A DNA stretch of 64,000 bases from Neurospora tetraspora (Eukaryota > Ascomycota > Sordariomycetes > Sordariales > Sordariaceae), in contig NW_026944390.1 of NCBI RefSeq assembly GCF_033439725.1, positions 1,054,001 through 1,118,000 on the forward strand, written 5' to 3'. Both the position numbers and the translations under genes were made by a program. Positions 52,963 through 62,957 of this stretch are shown here, one piece after another; the first letter of the stretch is position 1, and each line of letters begins with the position of its first letter. Below the pieces are notes generated by a model. The model saw only the letters and a program-made list of their open reading frames with translations, had not been told where the DNA came from and did not search any database.

Positions 52963-55900
52963 AGCCCCTAGCAGACGCGATTCAGCGTGTTGACAGTACT
53001 CAGACTGGTCAATCAAACGATTCTAATCAACTTCAACTTCAACACGCTCACAGTGATCTTACTAAAGTTCAACAGGCTCAAAGGCAACAACAACAACAAC
53101 CAGATGGTCTTCGTGACCTCGTCATCTACGATTCAGGCTGTGCTTCCAACATCTTCAACCACCTCAAATGGTTTACAGATCTACAGCCTCTTCCCCACCC
53201 CATTGTACACACAGTCGGCAATGGAAGCTCGACCTATGCCTACCATATGGGCACCGTTGAGCTCTCTATGGCCACCCTCAACAACATTAACGTCAGGGTC
53301 AGAATCAAGAACTGTATCTACAGTCCTTCTACCCCAGCGAATCTACTCACAACCAAGGGTCTTCTTGACAACGGCATGGCATGGGATATGCGTACCAACC
53401 AGATTACAGCACACGGCAAGGTTACGATTCAATGTAAATGGGTCAACAGCCTCCCAGTCCTTCCAGTATACGCCCAGCAAGACTTCCCTCAAGACACTCG
53501 CCACGCCATGATGGCTTCAATCAACTACTCAACAATGCACCGCCGCCTTATGCACGCAGGCAGGGACCAGGTTCTCAAAGCTTGTGAAGCGGCTGGCATC
53601 AAACTAAGCAATACCCAAGAACATTTCTGTGAAGCATGCGTCAAAGCCAAGGCTCACGATGTTATCCCCAAGATTGCCAACAAAACCACGACTCAACCCA
53701 TGGCATACATCCACGTTGACGTCGTCTCCCATACCCTCCCTGGTCATAAAGGTTACAAATACATGATCCACTTCATCGACGAGGTGACTGGATTCCACTG
53801 GGCGAGGTTTATGGTTAATAAAGGCGATGCATTCATTCAAATCAAAGAGTTTAAGAAATGGGCTGAGCTTCAAAGCGGTGGGCTCAAGATCAGAGCGTTT
53901 GGTCTCGATGGAGGTCCAGAGTTTGGCTTCAGCACCAAGGAATTCCAGCGCAGTAAACTCGTTGACTGGGCACGCACAGAAGGAGTTGAGCTTCTTAAAT
54001 CAACACCCCATACTCCCTGGATGCAGGGCAAGATCGAGAGAGCTGGTGCCATCATCATGCAACGGGCCAGAGCTCTGATGATAGATCTGGGCATTCCAGA
54101 GCATCTCTGGCCTTTCGTCGTTGATCACGTCGTCAGAGTGCTCAACCTTCTTCCCTCAAAGGCATGCAACGACAGAAGCCCATGGGAATTGCTTGCAGAA
54201 GCCGCTAACTTCCCTGATGAGATCAAGAAGCCATACATCAAGCACTTGAGGTCTTACTTCTGCACTGCGTATTACTTCATCAAACCAGAGAGACGTCCCA
54301 AGGCTGACAAATTTCGAGCCAAAGCCCAGAAGGGTTACTTCATTGGCTTCGATGATCTCCACGGCCGCATCGTCTTTATCTGGAACCCTCATACTGGTGA
54401 AATCGTACGAGCCAGCGCGGTAACCTTCCTTGAGGAGGATCCAGTCAACCAGAAGGATCCAGTTCGTGACAGCAATGGCAATATCGTGGAGCATCACGTC
54501 ATCTTTTCAGATCAGACAGTTGATGAAATCAACACGGTTGCAGAAAGCGGTTACCAGATCTGGGTCAAGGTTGATGGCAAGGTTCCCCAGCCTCATTCAC
54601 AGCAACCACAGAAAGCGCTTGAGCCTTCACCTCAACACGTTGCAAAGAAGCCATGGGAGACAACGATCACACTGCCCCTCTCACCAGAAACAACTCCAGC
54701 GCCCGCGGTAACCCCAGTGCCTTCAACCGCTCCAGTGCCCCAGAACCCTCCAGTTCTCCCAGCACAACCGCCAGTCGCTCCAGACCCTCAGAGCTCACCA
54801 GATCCCCAGGACCCTCTAGCTACCCAGAGTGCTCCAGATTCCCCTCCTCGACTAGAGACTTCAGTCTCCCAGTCACCGAGTCCAGTCTCAGAGTCCCCAG
54901 CGGCCGTGACATCTCCAACTCGCTCGTCACCAGACCCTCCTCAACAGTCTGAGTCCCCAGGAGTCATAGATTCCATCGAGGATGACGACCTTCTTGATCT
55001 CGAGGATCTAGATGAGGAGGATCCCAGACCCCGTGACCGTCGCGACTCTTCTGATGGAGATAATGAGCTAACCGTGTACACTGCACCAGGCACTCCTTTG
55101 CCCAGTACTCTACAACAGCCCGCATCGGCGGCACGGCTCCCTCCCATAGGCACACCAAACCCCAACCGCATTCGACAATATACCCCCTCATTGAATACCC
55201 GAGTGAGCAAGTTGCAACTGCAACCATCAACACCTCTGCAGACCCAGTCTTCGACCCAACAACCTGCCCAGGCACAGCCAGCACAAGGAAGCCAACCCTC
55301 TGAGTCTGATGCACACGCATCACACCCAGAGGTAAGTGAAGGCAGACCTCGTCGCTCTACGGCCAAACCAGCAGATTACAAGTATGGTCTTCAGAAGGTT
55401 AAAGATAGTATGGGCAACACGATTCAAGAGTCGGTTACACTACCCAACAATTTCCATAACACAACAGAGGGACGGCTGGTTAGACGAGATCACGTATACT
55501 GCCTTACGGCCGTCAAAGTCAATCACGATATGCTCTGTCTTACCGCAGCAAAGGCACAACGGTTTATCCCCAAGAACTACCGTCAAGCACGCAAGCAAGC
55601 CAACTTCGAGATATACTGGCTGCCAGCCATGAAGAAGCAAGTCCAAGCTCTCGAGGACAGAGGAGTCTATACCCTCGTGCCCAGAACCTCTGATGTGGAT
55701 GTTCTCCCTGGCAAATGGGTATACGACGAGAAGCTCGATATCGATACAAAAGACTGGCGTGCCAGAGCAAGATGGGTAGTCTGCGGCAATTACGAACAAG
55801 ACAACTGGGCTGTGCAAGACATCTACGCGGCGGTGGCACACTCTGTGAGTGTGAGGCTCTTCCTGGCCATCATGGCCTTGAACAATTACGAATGCTACCA

Positions 55901-57170
55901 GTTCGATTTCGATACTGCCTTCCTCAATGCCCCCATCCCCGACAACACCCAGTATTACGTCGAGCAACCGACGGCTCTCGAGAAGCCCATACTCGGTTAC
56001 AGCAAAGAAGACGTGGTCTGCCAGCTCACCAAGGCCTTGTACGGCCTCAAACGTTCCCCACTTTACTGGTTTGAAACCCTCCTTCCAGTCCTCAAAGACA
56101 CTGGATTCGTGCCTGTCTCTGCAGACTCTTGTCTTCTTACCAACAGAGCTCTGGGTGCACTGCTCGTACTTTACGTTGACGACCTTCTCGTTGCTGCGCC
56201 AACTGCAGCCATCGTCAACCGGGTCAAAGAGCAACTGGCCAGTCATTTCAAACTCAAAGAACTGGGAGAAGTGCGCACCTTTCTGGGTTACGATATCGTG
56301 AGAGATCGTCAGACTCGCACAGTCTTTATATCCCAACAGCGATACACTATGTCAGTCATCGCCAAGTTCAACGACGGCAAGACTAAGCTCCACGGCGTCA
56401 AGACACCTTGGCCTCCGGACTCTAAGGTCTATGGGGGTGTTGAGGTGTCTGCAGACGAGGCCAAATCTTACCCCAAGAAGACTGGCTCCCTGAACTGGCT
56501 GTCCATGAGCACCCGCCCGGATATCTCTTACACTGTCAGCAAGCTCTCTGAAGCCAATAAGAATCCCACTGACAGACACCTCTTCGTCATGAAGCACCTC
56601 TGGCGATACCTCTCTGAGTATACAGACTTGGGTATTGTCTTGGGGGGCATGCTCTCACCGTCAATGGCACCCTCCTTCCACGCTTGTGCGGATGCCTCTT
56701 TTGCAGACGACATTCCAACCAGGAAGAGTACTGCTGGCCATATCGTGTTCTTTACATGCGGCCCCATCCTCTGGAAGTCAAAGAAGCAAGATCTTGTCAC
56801 CACAAGCACAACAGAGGCAGAGTTTACCAATCTAGTTCCCACCGCGAAGGCACTGGACTGGATTTGCGGCATGCTTGATGATTTGAACGTAGATCTGGGC
56901 CTTCATAAAGTCAACAGAATACTCTACACAGACAGCAGCAACGCCAAGAACAGAGTGTTGAACCCCAAGATGCCAACCAGAAACAGATATATCGACATTC
57001 GGTACAAATGGCTGATTCAGGAAGTGATGGACAGGAAGGCATTCACAATCGAGCATTTGCCGGGTGAGGAGATGCCAGCTGATGGCCTCACGAAGCCACT
57101 CAAGCCGGATAAGCACGCAAAATTCGTAAAGTTGGTCGGTATGGTTCAAAAGAAGGTTCCCTGGGCTTGA
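52656..57170 (+). CDS. Copia pol polyprotein (protease, integrase, RT, RNase H)
   Basis: Frame of 1504 codons in the -1 frame relative to gag, overlapping it by about 300 bases; pol proper begins near 52956 just before the gag stop. Landmarks: protease DSG (53130-53138, VIYDSGCASNIF), pre-integrase Cys (FCEACVKAK), the DDE integrase (HVDVV, FGLDGGPEF and GKIERAGAI), RT with TAFLNAPIPDNTQY and YVDDLLV (about 56170), and RNase H (ADASFADD, TTSTTEAEF, LYTDSSN) ending HLPGEEMPADGLTKPLK. There are no internal stops. The region at 54.7-55.4 kb is a Pro/Ser/Gln-rich linker between integrase and RT. Expression requires a frameshift or internal initiation. This is the youngest mobile element of the window. 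Confidence 0.95.
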   Translation: MQQEDVSLPEAHGLRSSRYSQGRYLLVLQPRQGSRYLEAQEGCHREEGWHFWHCCWHQRFGQQCLYQPYYPGYRCPQLCLVVWRWTVHGHERYWRWQYGFLLEPLADAIQRVDSTQTGQSNDSNQLQLQHAHSDLTKVQQAQRQQQQQPDGLRDLVIYDSGCASNIFNHLKWFTDLQPLPHPIVHTVGNGSSTYAYHMGTVELSMATLNNINVRVRIKNCIYSPSTPANLLTTKGLLDNGMAWDMRTNQITAHGKVTIQCKWVNSLPVLPVYAQQDFPQDTRHAMMASINYSTMHRRLMHAGRDQVLKACEAAGIKLSNTQEHFCEACVKAKAHDVIPKIANKTTTQPMAYIHVDVVSHTLPGHKGYKYMIHFIDEVTGFHWARFMVNKGDAFIQIKEFKKWAELQSGGLKIRAFGLDGGPEFGFSTKEFQRSKLVDWARTEGVELLKSTPHTPWMQGKIERAGAIIMQRARALMIDLGIPEHLWPFVVDHVVRVLNLLPSKACNDRSPWELLAEAANFPDEIKKPYIKHLRSYFCTAYYFIKPERRPKADKFRAKAQKGYFIGFDDLHGRIVFIWNPHTGEIVRASAVTFLEEDPVNQKDPVRDSNGNIVEHHVIFSDQTVDEINTVAESGYQIWVKVDGKVPQPHSQQPQKALEPSPQHVAKKPWETTITLPLSPETTPAPAVTPVPSTAPVPQNPPVLPAQPPVAPDPQSSPDPQDPLATQSAPDSPPRLETSVSQSPSPVSESPAAVTSPTRSSPDPPQQSESPGVIDSIEDDDLLDLEDLDEEDPRPRDRRDSSDGDNELTVYTAPGTPLPSTLQQPASAARLPPIGTPNPNRIRQYTPSLNTRVSKLQLQPSTPLQTQSSTQQPAQAQPAQGSQPSESDAHASHPEVSEGRPRRSTAKPADYKYGLQKVKDSMGNTIQESVTLPNNFHNTTEGRLVRRDHVYCLTAVKVNHDMLCLTAAKAQRFIPKNYRQARKQANFEIYWLPAMKKQVQALEDRGVYTLVPRTSDVDVLPGKWVYDEKLDIDTKDWRARARWVVCGNYEQDNWAVQDIYAAVAHSVSVRLFLAIMALNNYECYQFDFDTAFLNAPIPDNTQYYVEQPTALEKPILGYSKEDVVCQLTKALYGLKRSPLYWFETLLPVLKDTGFVPVSADSCLLTNRALGALLVLYVDDLLVAAPTAAIVNRVKEQLASHFKLKELGEVRTFLGYDIVRDRQTRTVFISQQRYTMSVIAKFNDGKTKLHGVKTPWPPDSKVYGGVEVSADEAKSYPKKTGSLNWLSMSTRPDISYTVSKLSEANKNPTDRHLFVMKHLWRYLSEYTDLGIVLGGMLSPSMAPSFHACADASFADDIPTRKSTAGHIVFFTCGPILWKSKKQDLVTTSTTEAEFTNLVPTAKALDWICGMLDDLNVDLGLHKVNRILYTDSSNAKNRVLNPKMPTRNRYIDIRYKWLIQEVMDRKAFTIEHLPGEEMPADGLTKPLKPDKHAKFVKLVGMVQKKVPWA

Positions 57171-57253
57171 TCAACACCAGAAAGATTATCACCATGTAAA
57201 TAGTAAACAAAGAACAAGACACTTTTATGGCGGTCTTCCAGTCTATGGGGGTG

Positions 57254-57381
57254 TGTTGGTGGGTCTGTGCCCTGCCCAGACCACCATTCTCTAGCCTTCC
57301 AGACCCGCCAGTCTCTCTCCATAGCACACACACTCAATCAACCTCATACAATCGCTTGATTTCGTTGTTCGTGATCTCACA
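57254..57381 (+). repeat. 3' LTR of the copia element
   Basis: 128 bp, partner of 51485-51613. It is preceded by the polypurine tract (ATGGGGGTG) and followed by the CATGC duplication. Confidence 0.93.
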
Positions 57382-57429
57382 CATGCTCTGTGCCGTGCCC
57401 ACCGTGCCGTGCCCAGACCGCACCACTTT

Positions 57430-58395
57430 CTAGCCTTCCAGACTCGCCAGTCTCTCCTTCTCTCGATAGCATGGACAACATACCAAAAACCAACCGTATA
57501 CACGCTTGCTCTCGTTGTTCGTGATCTCACACCATTTCGATACAGCAGTTAAGGACGACAGCGTGTCAGGATGCTCAGGCCCAAGGACTCGCTGCCGAGC
57601 CTCAACACAGTCTTGCATCAACGCTAGGGCATCTTCATGTCGACCTTGACTATTCCACGTGAAAGCAAGGTTGGCCATGCTCGTCAGCGTGTGTGGGTGG
57701 TCGGCCCCGAGCTTCGCCTTGCTCGTCTCCATCACCTGCACCTCCAGCTTCTCGGCCTCGTCCCACCGGCCCTGGTTCCAAAGCGTCGACGCCAGGCTGC
57801 CCATGCTCGTCAGCGTGTGTGGGTGGTCGGCCCCGAGCTTCGCCTTGCGAGTCTCCATCACCTGCACCTCCAGCTTCTCGGCCTCCTCCCACCGGCCTTG
57901 GTTCCTGTACGTCGACGCCAGGTTGGCCATGCTCCTCAGCGTCGAGGGATGATCGGCCCCGAGCTTCGCCTTGCGAGTCTCCATCACCTGCACAAACAGC
58001 TTCTCGGCCACCTTCCATAGTCCTCTATCTCGAAATACTGATGCAAGCAATGACGTGCTCGAGAGAGTCGCCACATCGTCCTTTCCCAACCTCCTCTTGC
58101 GTACCTTCCTCGCCTTGTCCAGCATCTGCTGTGCATCTTCATATCTCCCTTGCGACCACGCGTACCATCCCCCGTTGTGCAAAAGAATCGCCCATGACTC
58201 GACCGTATTTTCGCTAGGTCGATAATCCGAGGCCACTCGGGCGTGCGCAAAGAGGGTCCGACACATGGCCCAGTTCTCGAACTGGCCCGTTGGGAATGAA
58301 GCTGCCATCCGCTCGATGTACTGCTGCCTGAACGTCTCCTCCTGCCCAAACGTTTCTGGGCAGTCACGGGTTAATCTCGTGGCATCTGGACCGCA
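57430..58395 (-). CDS. Kinesin-light-chain type TPR protein (C-terminal NLR half), partial
   Basis: Minus-strand frame from about 58395 (CGPDATRLTRDCPETF, GQEETFRQQYIERM; first Met 58308) with five 42-residue TPRs. Three are almost identical, with EKLEVQVMETRKAKLGADHP. It ends with the tail GPEHPDTLSSLTAVSKW. In fungi such arrays are the sensor part of NB-ARC/NACHT-TPR or phospholipase-TPR proteins. The N-terminal nucleotide-binding domain is missing: upstream of 58395 is the flank of the inverted repeat. The original C-terminus was SKW plus two residues and a stop, now at 51415-51433 beyond the nested LTRs. The current frame instead reads on into the older LTR and adds about 30 unrelated residues. 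The near-identical repeats suggest recent repeat expansion or concerted evolution. Confidence 0.75.
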   Translation of the reverse strand, partial: CGPDATRLTRDCPETFGQEETFRQQYIERMAASFPTGQFENWAMCRTLFAHARVASDYRPSENTVESWAILLHNGGWYAWSQGRYEDAQQMLDKARKVRKRRLGKDDVATLSSTSLLASVFRDRGLWKVAEKLFVQVMETRKAKLGADHPSTLRSMANLASTYRNQGRWEEAEKLEVQVMETRKAKLGADHPHTLTSMGSLASTLWNQGRWDEAEKLEVQVMETSKAKLGADHPHTLTSMANLAFTWNSQGRHEDALALMQDCVEARQRVLGPEHPDTLSSLTAVSKWCEITNNESKRVYGWFLVCCPCYREKERLASLEG

Positions 58396-58945
58396 CAGGC
58401 ACCCGTAAAAGGAGAGTCAAGAGATGGAATAGTCTTGCTTCTTCGTAATGGAATACGTCATTTTAACAACAGTAAACGTTACCAGAATTTACATAATTCC
58501 TATAAATTTGCTTATCCTCCCAGACTCTTCTGGTGCCACGCTAGAAAAATAAAATAGAGAGAAAGGAATTAAGAAAGATATGGAATACATTATATATCTT
58601 GCGAGAAACCAATAAACCAAACCAGTCCTGATGCGCAGCCGATAGATATCATCTGTCCCTGGAGGTCACAACTAGACGGCCGGTAATTCGGTGGCAGCCA
58701 GAGTACGTTCTGGCCATTGCAAGTAATCCAAGAACGACGCTGTTCCAAGCCATAGCTATGGCTCTCTGGATTATCTAGTACAACTTGGCTTTCGGTTGTT
58801 TCTGTAACTATTTTAATACCTCCAACGTTGGTACGTAGGTAGCGATTAGTATGGTCAAACGATATATGGGTCACCCTAGTACTAGTATTAATCGTTTGGA
58901 GGCAGCTCCCCGACGCCGGATCCCAGATCTTGATCGTTTTGTCCA
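58356..58945 (-). repeat. Inverted repeat arm L around NLR copy 2
   Basis: About 590 bp including the end of the WD40 region, the NLR 3' flank and the start of the TPR segment. It is reverse-complementary to 60967-61564. Shared landmarks: GATTAACCCGTGACTGCCCAG and GAAGAAGCAAGACTATTCCAT. The arms stop sharply at CTGGGCAG on the outer side. Confidence 0.8.
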
Positions 58946-60836
58946 ACGAACCGGACGGTAACGGCCCAGCTATGGCCTTCCAAGGTTTGGAGGCATGCAT
59001 TCCAATCCAATTCTACAGCCGGCTTAGTTCGAATCCATTCAGGTTCTTCTGCCCTGAAATTCCTCTTTATCAAGCTACCGCTTGGAGCAAACACGAGCGC
59101 TGATATGTATGCTTGAAGTGGAGCTTGCTCTATTATTGACTTATAAGATAGAGCAAAGCGGTAAGCATCCCAAACAAGCTTTGATAACTGCGATTGATCA
59201 TTACCTTCCTATATCTCTAGTTAGACCAAGTTCCTAGTGCGGAGTTAGACTTGTACTTACTTGCAGGCCCTCGAGCTTTCTAATAGCAACAACGCCCGCA
59301 GGCATAGTTTGGAACAGACTTAGAGCTTCCAGCCAGTAAAGGTACTTCGTCTTGAGGAATGTATAGACAACCCCGTTATCCTGTAAACGATCATGCCGTT
59401 TTGTGTTCGTACTGGAAACCAAGTCGCATAGGTGATCAACCCAGTAGACGCACGAGTACCGCACCGTCGCTAGCGGGTCCGGATTCGGTACTTGGACCTT
59501 GTCACTCGGACATCCCGGTGCGCTTAAGCCGTATATGTCGCGTCGCAGTGTTGTAGACATGGCATCAAGTGACCTCGAGAAGATGGTATAGTTCACATCT
59601 TCTTTCCCAGAAGGAAAAATCCACCTGAACGCCTCCTGAGAAGCTTGGTTGCCAGCTTTATCAGAGGCTTTGCCAAGTAAAAAGTCCTTAGCTGATTGAT
59701 GGACAAAATAGATAGTTCGTTCTCGTAGTGTTAGAAATGAACCACAAAGCCCTATAGTTGTTTCTAATGACTCGGAATCGTCGTAAGTGTTATCAAGCTT
59801 GTCGGCGAGAGTGGTTAGTTCTTCAAGGGTGATTGGCCGGCGAACAATTGTAACAATAGCAAGAAGGTGCTTGCAAAGATCGGATTCATCGAGCTGGCTC
59901 ATATCCTCTCTCATCCGCGCATATAGAGCATCCAGCCCAGATGGAAACATGCATAGCTTTTTTAGGGTAAACCCTTTCTGGACCTTTTCAAGCACTTGAC
60001 AGACTAACGCCACCCAAAGGAAGGTATCTTGCGCGTTGGAGCACAGGTAGTCCTGAACGGTCTTTTTTGTCCTTGGATCATACTTCTTCAGCCCTGCTAG
60101 GTCATCCACCTTGTGCAGGATAAATGCATTGACAGCTGCTGCGACGGATTCCGCATTTAGCTCCAGAGAGACCTTCACTTTATCTGCGGCTTTCTCCAAC
60201 CGTTCCTCAATTTGCGGCCAATTACGGCTTGAGACGATCCACTTGACTCGAGATCCAGATGATGATTGCTGAGCAATTAAGTCGAGAAGCTACGGCAGGT
60301 CTGTTTTAACGCACTCGTCAAGCGCGTCAATGACTAGGTAGGTCGTTCGGAGGCTTGGGTCTTGTAGGATGTTGGTGAAGATTCTCGACAGGGCGTCCCA
60401 CGTATTTGCATCTTTGAAGAGGCCTTCGCCGGCACGGTCGTACTCACTCCGCACGTGTGAGAGGATAGATGGCTGCTGGTCACTAAGGAGGTAGATTAGG
60501 CCGCGCAGTACAGCGGTTGCATTGTTGATGCAAGAGTCGGTAGCTTGGCAGAAGAAGTAGGCCACATTGCAATGGCGCGCGTTGGCAGTATTGCCTTGAT
60601 CCAGCTCATTGATGATGCCACACAGCAACATAGTCTTCCCTTTGCCGGGGTCGCCCTTGATCCAGAGCAGTCGGTGCTGTGAGTCGTCACGCCATTGTTG
60701 AAAGTCAGCGTTATTGAGGATCCAACGATACGAGTCCTGCAAAAGGCCGCCTTTGGTCCGTTCGATGCGGACTTTATCATCGCGAGGATCGGTAATGCGC
60801 AAGTGCTTCAGGCATTGCTCGCATCCGGTGCGTACG
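58590..60836 (-). pseudogene. NACHT-WD40 NLR-type gene, copy 2, broken
   Basis: Minus strand: exon 60836-59261, intron 59260-59209 (GTAAGT donor), exon 59208-58590. The NACHT domain is present: TDPRDDKVRIERTKGG, the P-loop in WIKGDPGKGKTMLL (about 60.65 kb) and Walker B YLVIDALDEC (about 60.32 kb). A single TAG follows DLP at 60290-60288, where relatives have a sense codon; CAG or AAG would be the likely ancestor. Exon 2 suffers a deletion and frame shift within the first WD40 (LEGHSWAVT... then SGSLDKTIKIWD). Its 5' border (60836) fuses head-to-head with an inverted WD40 fragment, so the usual effector/N-terminal domain is gone. Homology with copy 1 is high from 59997 leftward. No functional product is expected. 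Confidence 0.8.
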
Positions 60837-61347
60837 ATCACACTATCAAGATCTGGATACGGCATCGGAGAGGTGTCTCCAAACATTGGAAGGCCATCGC
60901 GATGGGGTTTGCTCAGTGGCATTCTCGCCTGATGGCCAGCGGCTTGCGTCCGGTTCGGCGGACTTTACGATCAAGATCTGGGATCCGGCGTCGGGGAGCT
61001 GCCTCCAAACGATTATTACTAGTACTATGATGACCATTATATCGTTTGATCGTACTAATCGCTACCTACGTACCAACGTTGGACGTATTAAAATGGATAT
61101 AGAAACTACCGAAAGCCAAGTTGTACTAGCTAATTCAAAGAGCTATGGCTATGGCTTGGAACAAGATAGTTCTTGGATTACTTGCAACGGCCAGAACGTA
61201 CTCTGGCTGCCACCAAATTATCGACCATCGGATGGTTCTGACTTCCAGGGACGGATGATATCTATCGGTACCGAGTTAGGACAGATGATATCTATCGGTA
61301 CCGAGTTAGGACGAGTTTGGTTTATTAGTTTCTCGCAAGACATATAA
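60836..61347 (+). pseudogene. Inverted WD40 C-terminal fragment
   Basis: Plus-strand frames encode ASGAYDHTIKIW, then (after an indel) EGHRDGVCSVAFSPDGQRLA and SADFTIKIWDPASGSC, ending with the same NGQNVLWLPPNYRP ... FISFSQDI tail as copies 1 and 2. A 24-bp segment (ATGATATCTATCGGTACCGA plus flanking bases) is tandemly duplicated near 61255-61310, repeating GRMISIGTELG. It runs opposite to copy 2 and directly abuts its NACHT start. Confidence 0.75.
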
Positions 61348-61564
61348 TGAATTCCATGTCTCTCTCTATTGCTTTTCCTTTATTTCATTTTTGTAGCGTG
61401 CCACTAGAAGGGTCTGGGAGGATAGGCAATTGTATAGGAATTTTGTAAATCCTAGTAACTTCTATTAATGTCAAGATGATGTATTCTATTACGAAGAAGC
61501 AAGACTATTCCATCCGGGTGCCTGTGCGGTCCAGATGCCACGGGATTAACCCGTGACTGCCCAG
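60967..61564 (+). repeat. Inverted repeat arm R around NLR copy 2
   Basis: About 598 bp, reverse complement of 58356-58945, with substitutions and small indels. The two arms enclose a 2-kb segment carrying the NACHT gene's 5' and central part. Confidence 0.8.
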
Positions 61565-62957
61565 TTATGGCCAAAGTTGGTACAATGGTAGTGTGAGAGC
61601 GTGATCCTACAAGTGATAAGACAACAAGACTAGAAGCCACAAATCAAAGTAATATTATTAAGTGTAAAGAGGATAAGGAAGCTGTCAAACGAGGGCATCA
61701 CGGTTCTGGACATATAAGTCAGAACTGCCGCTCGTTCCCGCCTTCCTTTTCCGTACGGTCTTATCGATAAGAACATGAGCCTCTTTCCATCTGATGTGTC
61801 ATGGTGCCCTGTACCCGGCGCCCCATTGCCCAGTGGCCAATGCTCTGGTAACCTGTCCAGCCATGCCATGACAGGTAGAAGCCTCGATTCTCCTTGATCG
61901 GATAAGTGGTCTCTTCCTTGGTGGTGTTTGGGAGAGCCGACACACTTGGTAGTAGCGTCGCCACAGCTATATGGTCTTCCCTAGTCTAGATGCGGGGGAT
62001 CGCGGTTTAAAATGCGGCTTTGCACCACCGACTAGGCGTTGAAGGTACTCCAAGACTGACTTCACACTAGGTAGTAATTCGGCTCGTATGGGTGACAAAA
62101 TGCCATCCCTCTTTCTTGATTAACCATGCTGACTGATGAGAAGAAGCGCACAGTTTTGTGAATAGTTGTCACTCCACTCCGGCATTTCCAGCTCAGAATT
62201 CCGCCTGCGGCTTTGAACTTGGTTGTGATAACCCAGAACAGGACAGCGAGTTCTACAACTTTATGCCCCCGCCGCTGGAGGATAAAGTGAGGAACACTTG
62301 TAATCTATTGCGCGGTGGAGTCTGCTATAGGCCTAGGTTCTTACGTTCTAGTCGGATTCGCCTGCCCAAATATCTCGGGTTCTTACGCTTCGTAGTGTCG
62401 GCGGGGACGTTTTAATCGCGAGAAGGACGGCTTCCAATCCATCGTCCTGCGAGCGTAGCTGAGGGATGTGGCAGTAAGGGCAAAGGGCATAACGGTTGAG
62501 TACTTTTAATCGTCGGCCTGGATTTTGTATCGGCTGTCGATGAGCTGAGGTTGAAAGATGCAGCTTCACCCAAGTGTGCGGCGGTGCTGAATGGGCACAA
62601 CAGGTACAAACGTCTACTCCAAGTTAGTCAAGTTTACCTAAGAAGCTCGTAAAAAAATGAGATATATAGTCACCGTGTGCTCCCATAGAACCATGGTATC
62701 TAAGCCTAATTTAGAATTAACTTTCAATGTGCTAGCCTGGCTCATAGCCTTAGCCGCGCTTGGCATGAGTGATAGGATGAAAACGCTTCTGGAAACACCG
62801 GCGTTTCTACATCCTTGCCGGGGTATGAAAGGTTAATTTTTTACTTTTGCCGCAGCGTAGCATTTACAGAAAAGTGCCCAGCCGCTAACCTCTGTTCTCC
62901 TACTTTCTGTAGGATCGACGTACTCGCCCTAAAATTCATATCCCGGCAGAGGTGTAG
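61565..62957. other. No gene supported
   Basis: About 1.4 kb, with short frames only. Sequence around 62768-62828 could encode a short first exon (MSDRMKTLLETPAFLH before GTATGA), but the connection to the 63-kb gene does not stay in frame by any junction I could find. Confidence 0.4.

Larger units (their letters stand above)
51485..57381 (+). mobile_element. Intact Ty1/copia LTR retrotransposon, 5.9 kb
   Basis: LTRs at 51485-51613 (129 bp) and 57254-57381 (128 bp) differ by one substitution and one indel and begin TGTTGG and end CTCACA. The target duplication CATGC is at 51480-51484 and 57382-57386. Between them lie an open gag and a continuous pol frame with all domains in copia order (protease, integrase, RT, RNase H). 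A short purine tract (GGGGG) precedes the right LTR. No RIP changes and no stops, so the insertion is young and may be competent. Confidence 0.95.
51434..57531 (+). mobile_element. Older solo LTR split by the copia element
   Basis: Two pieces, 51434-51484 (starts TGTTGGTGGGTCCCAGG) and 57387-57531 (ends CGTTGTTCGTGATCTCACA), together form a 196-bp LTR related to but diverged from the copia LTRs. It is flanked by CCATT on both sides (51429-51433 and 57532-57536), its own target duplication. The copia element lies between them with its own duplication, CATGC. Nested order: this LTR first, copia second. Confidence 0.85.

Noticed and set aside
55440-56336. Long minus-strand open frame (298 codons) opposite copia pol
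   Set aside because: Antisense shadow of the intact pol frame; no domain.
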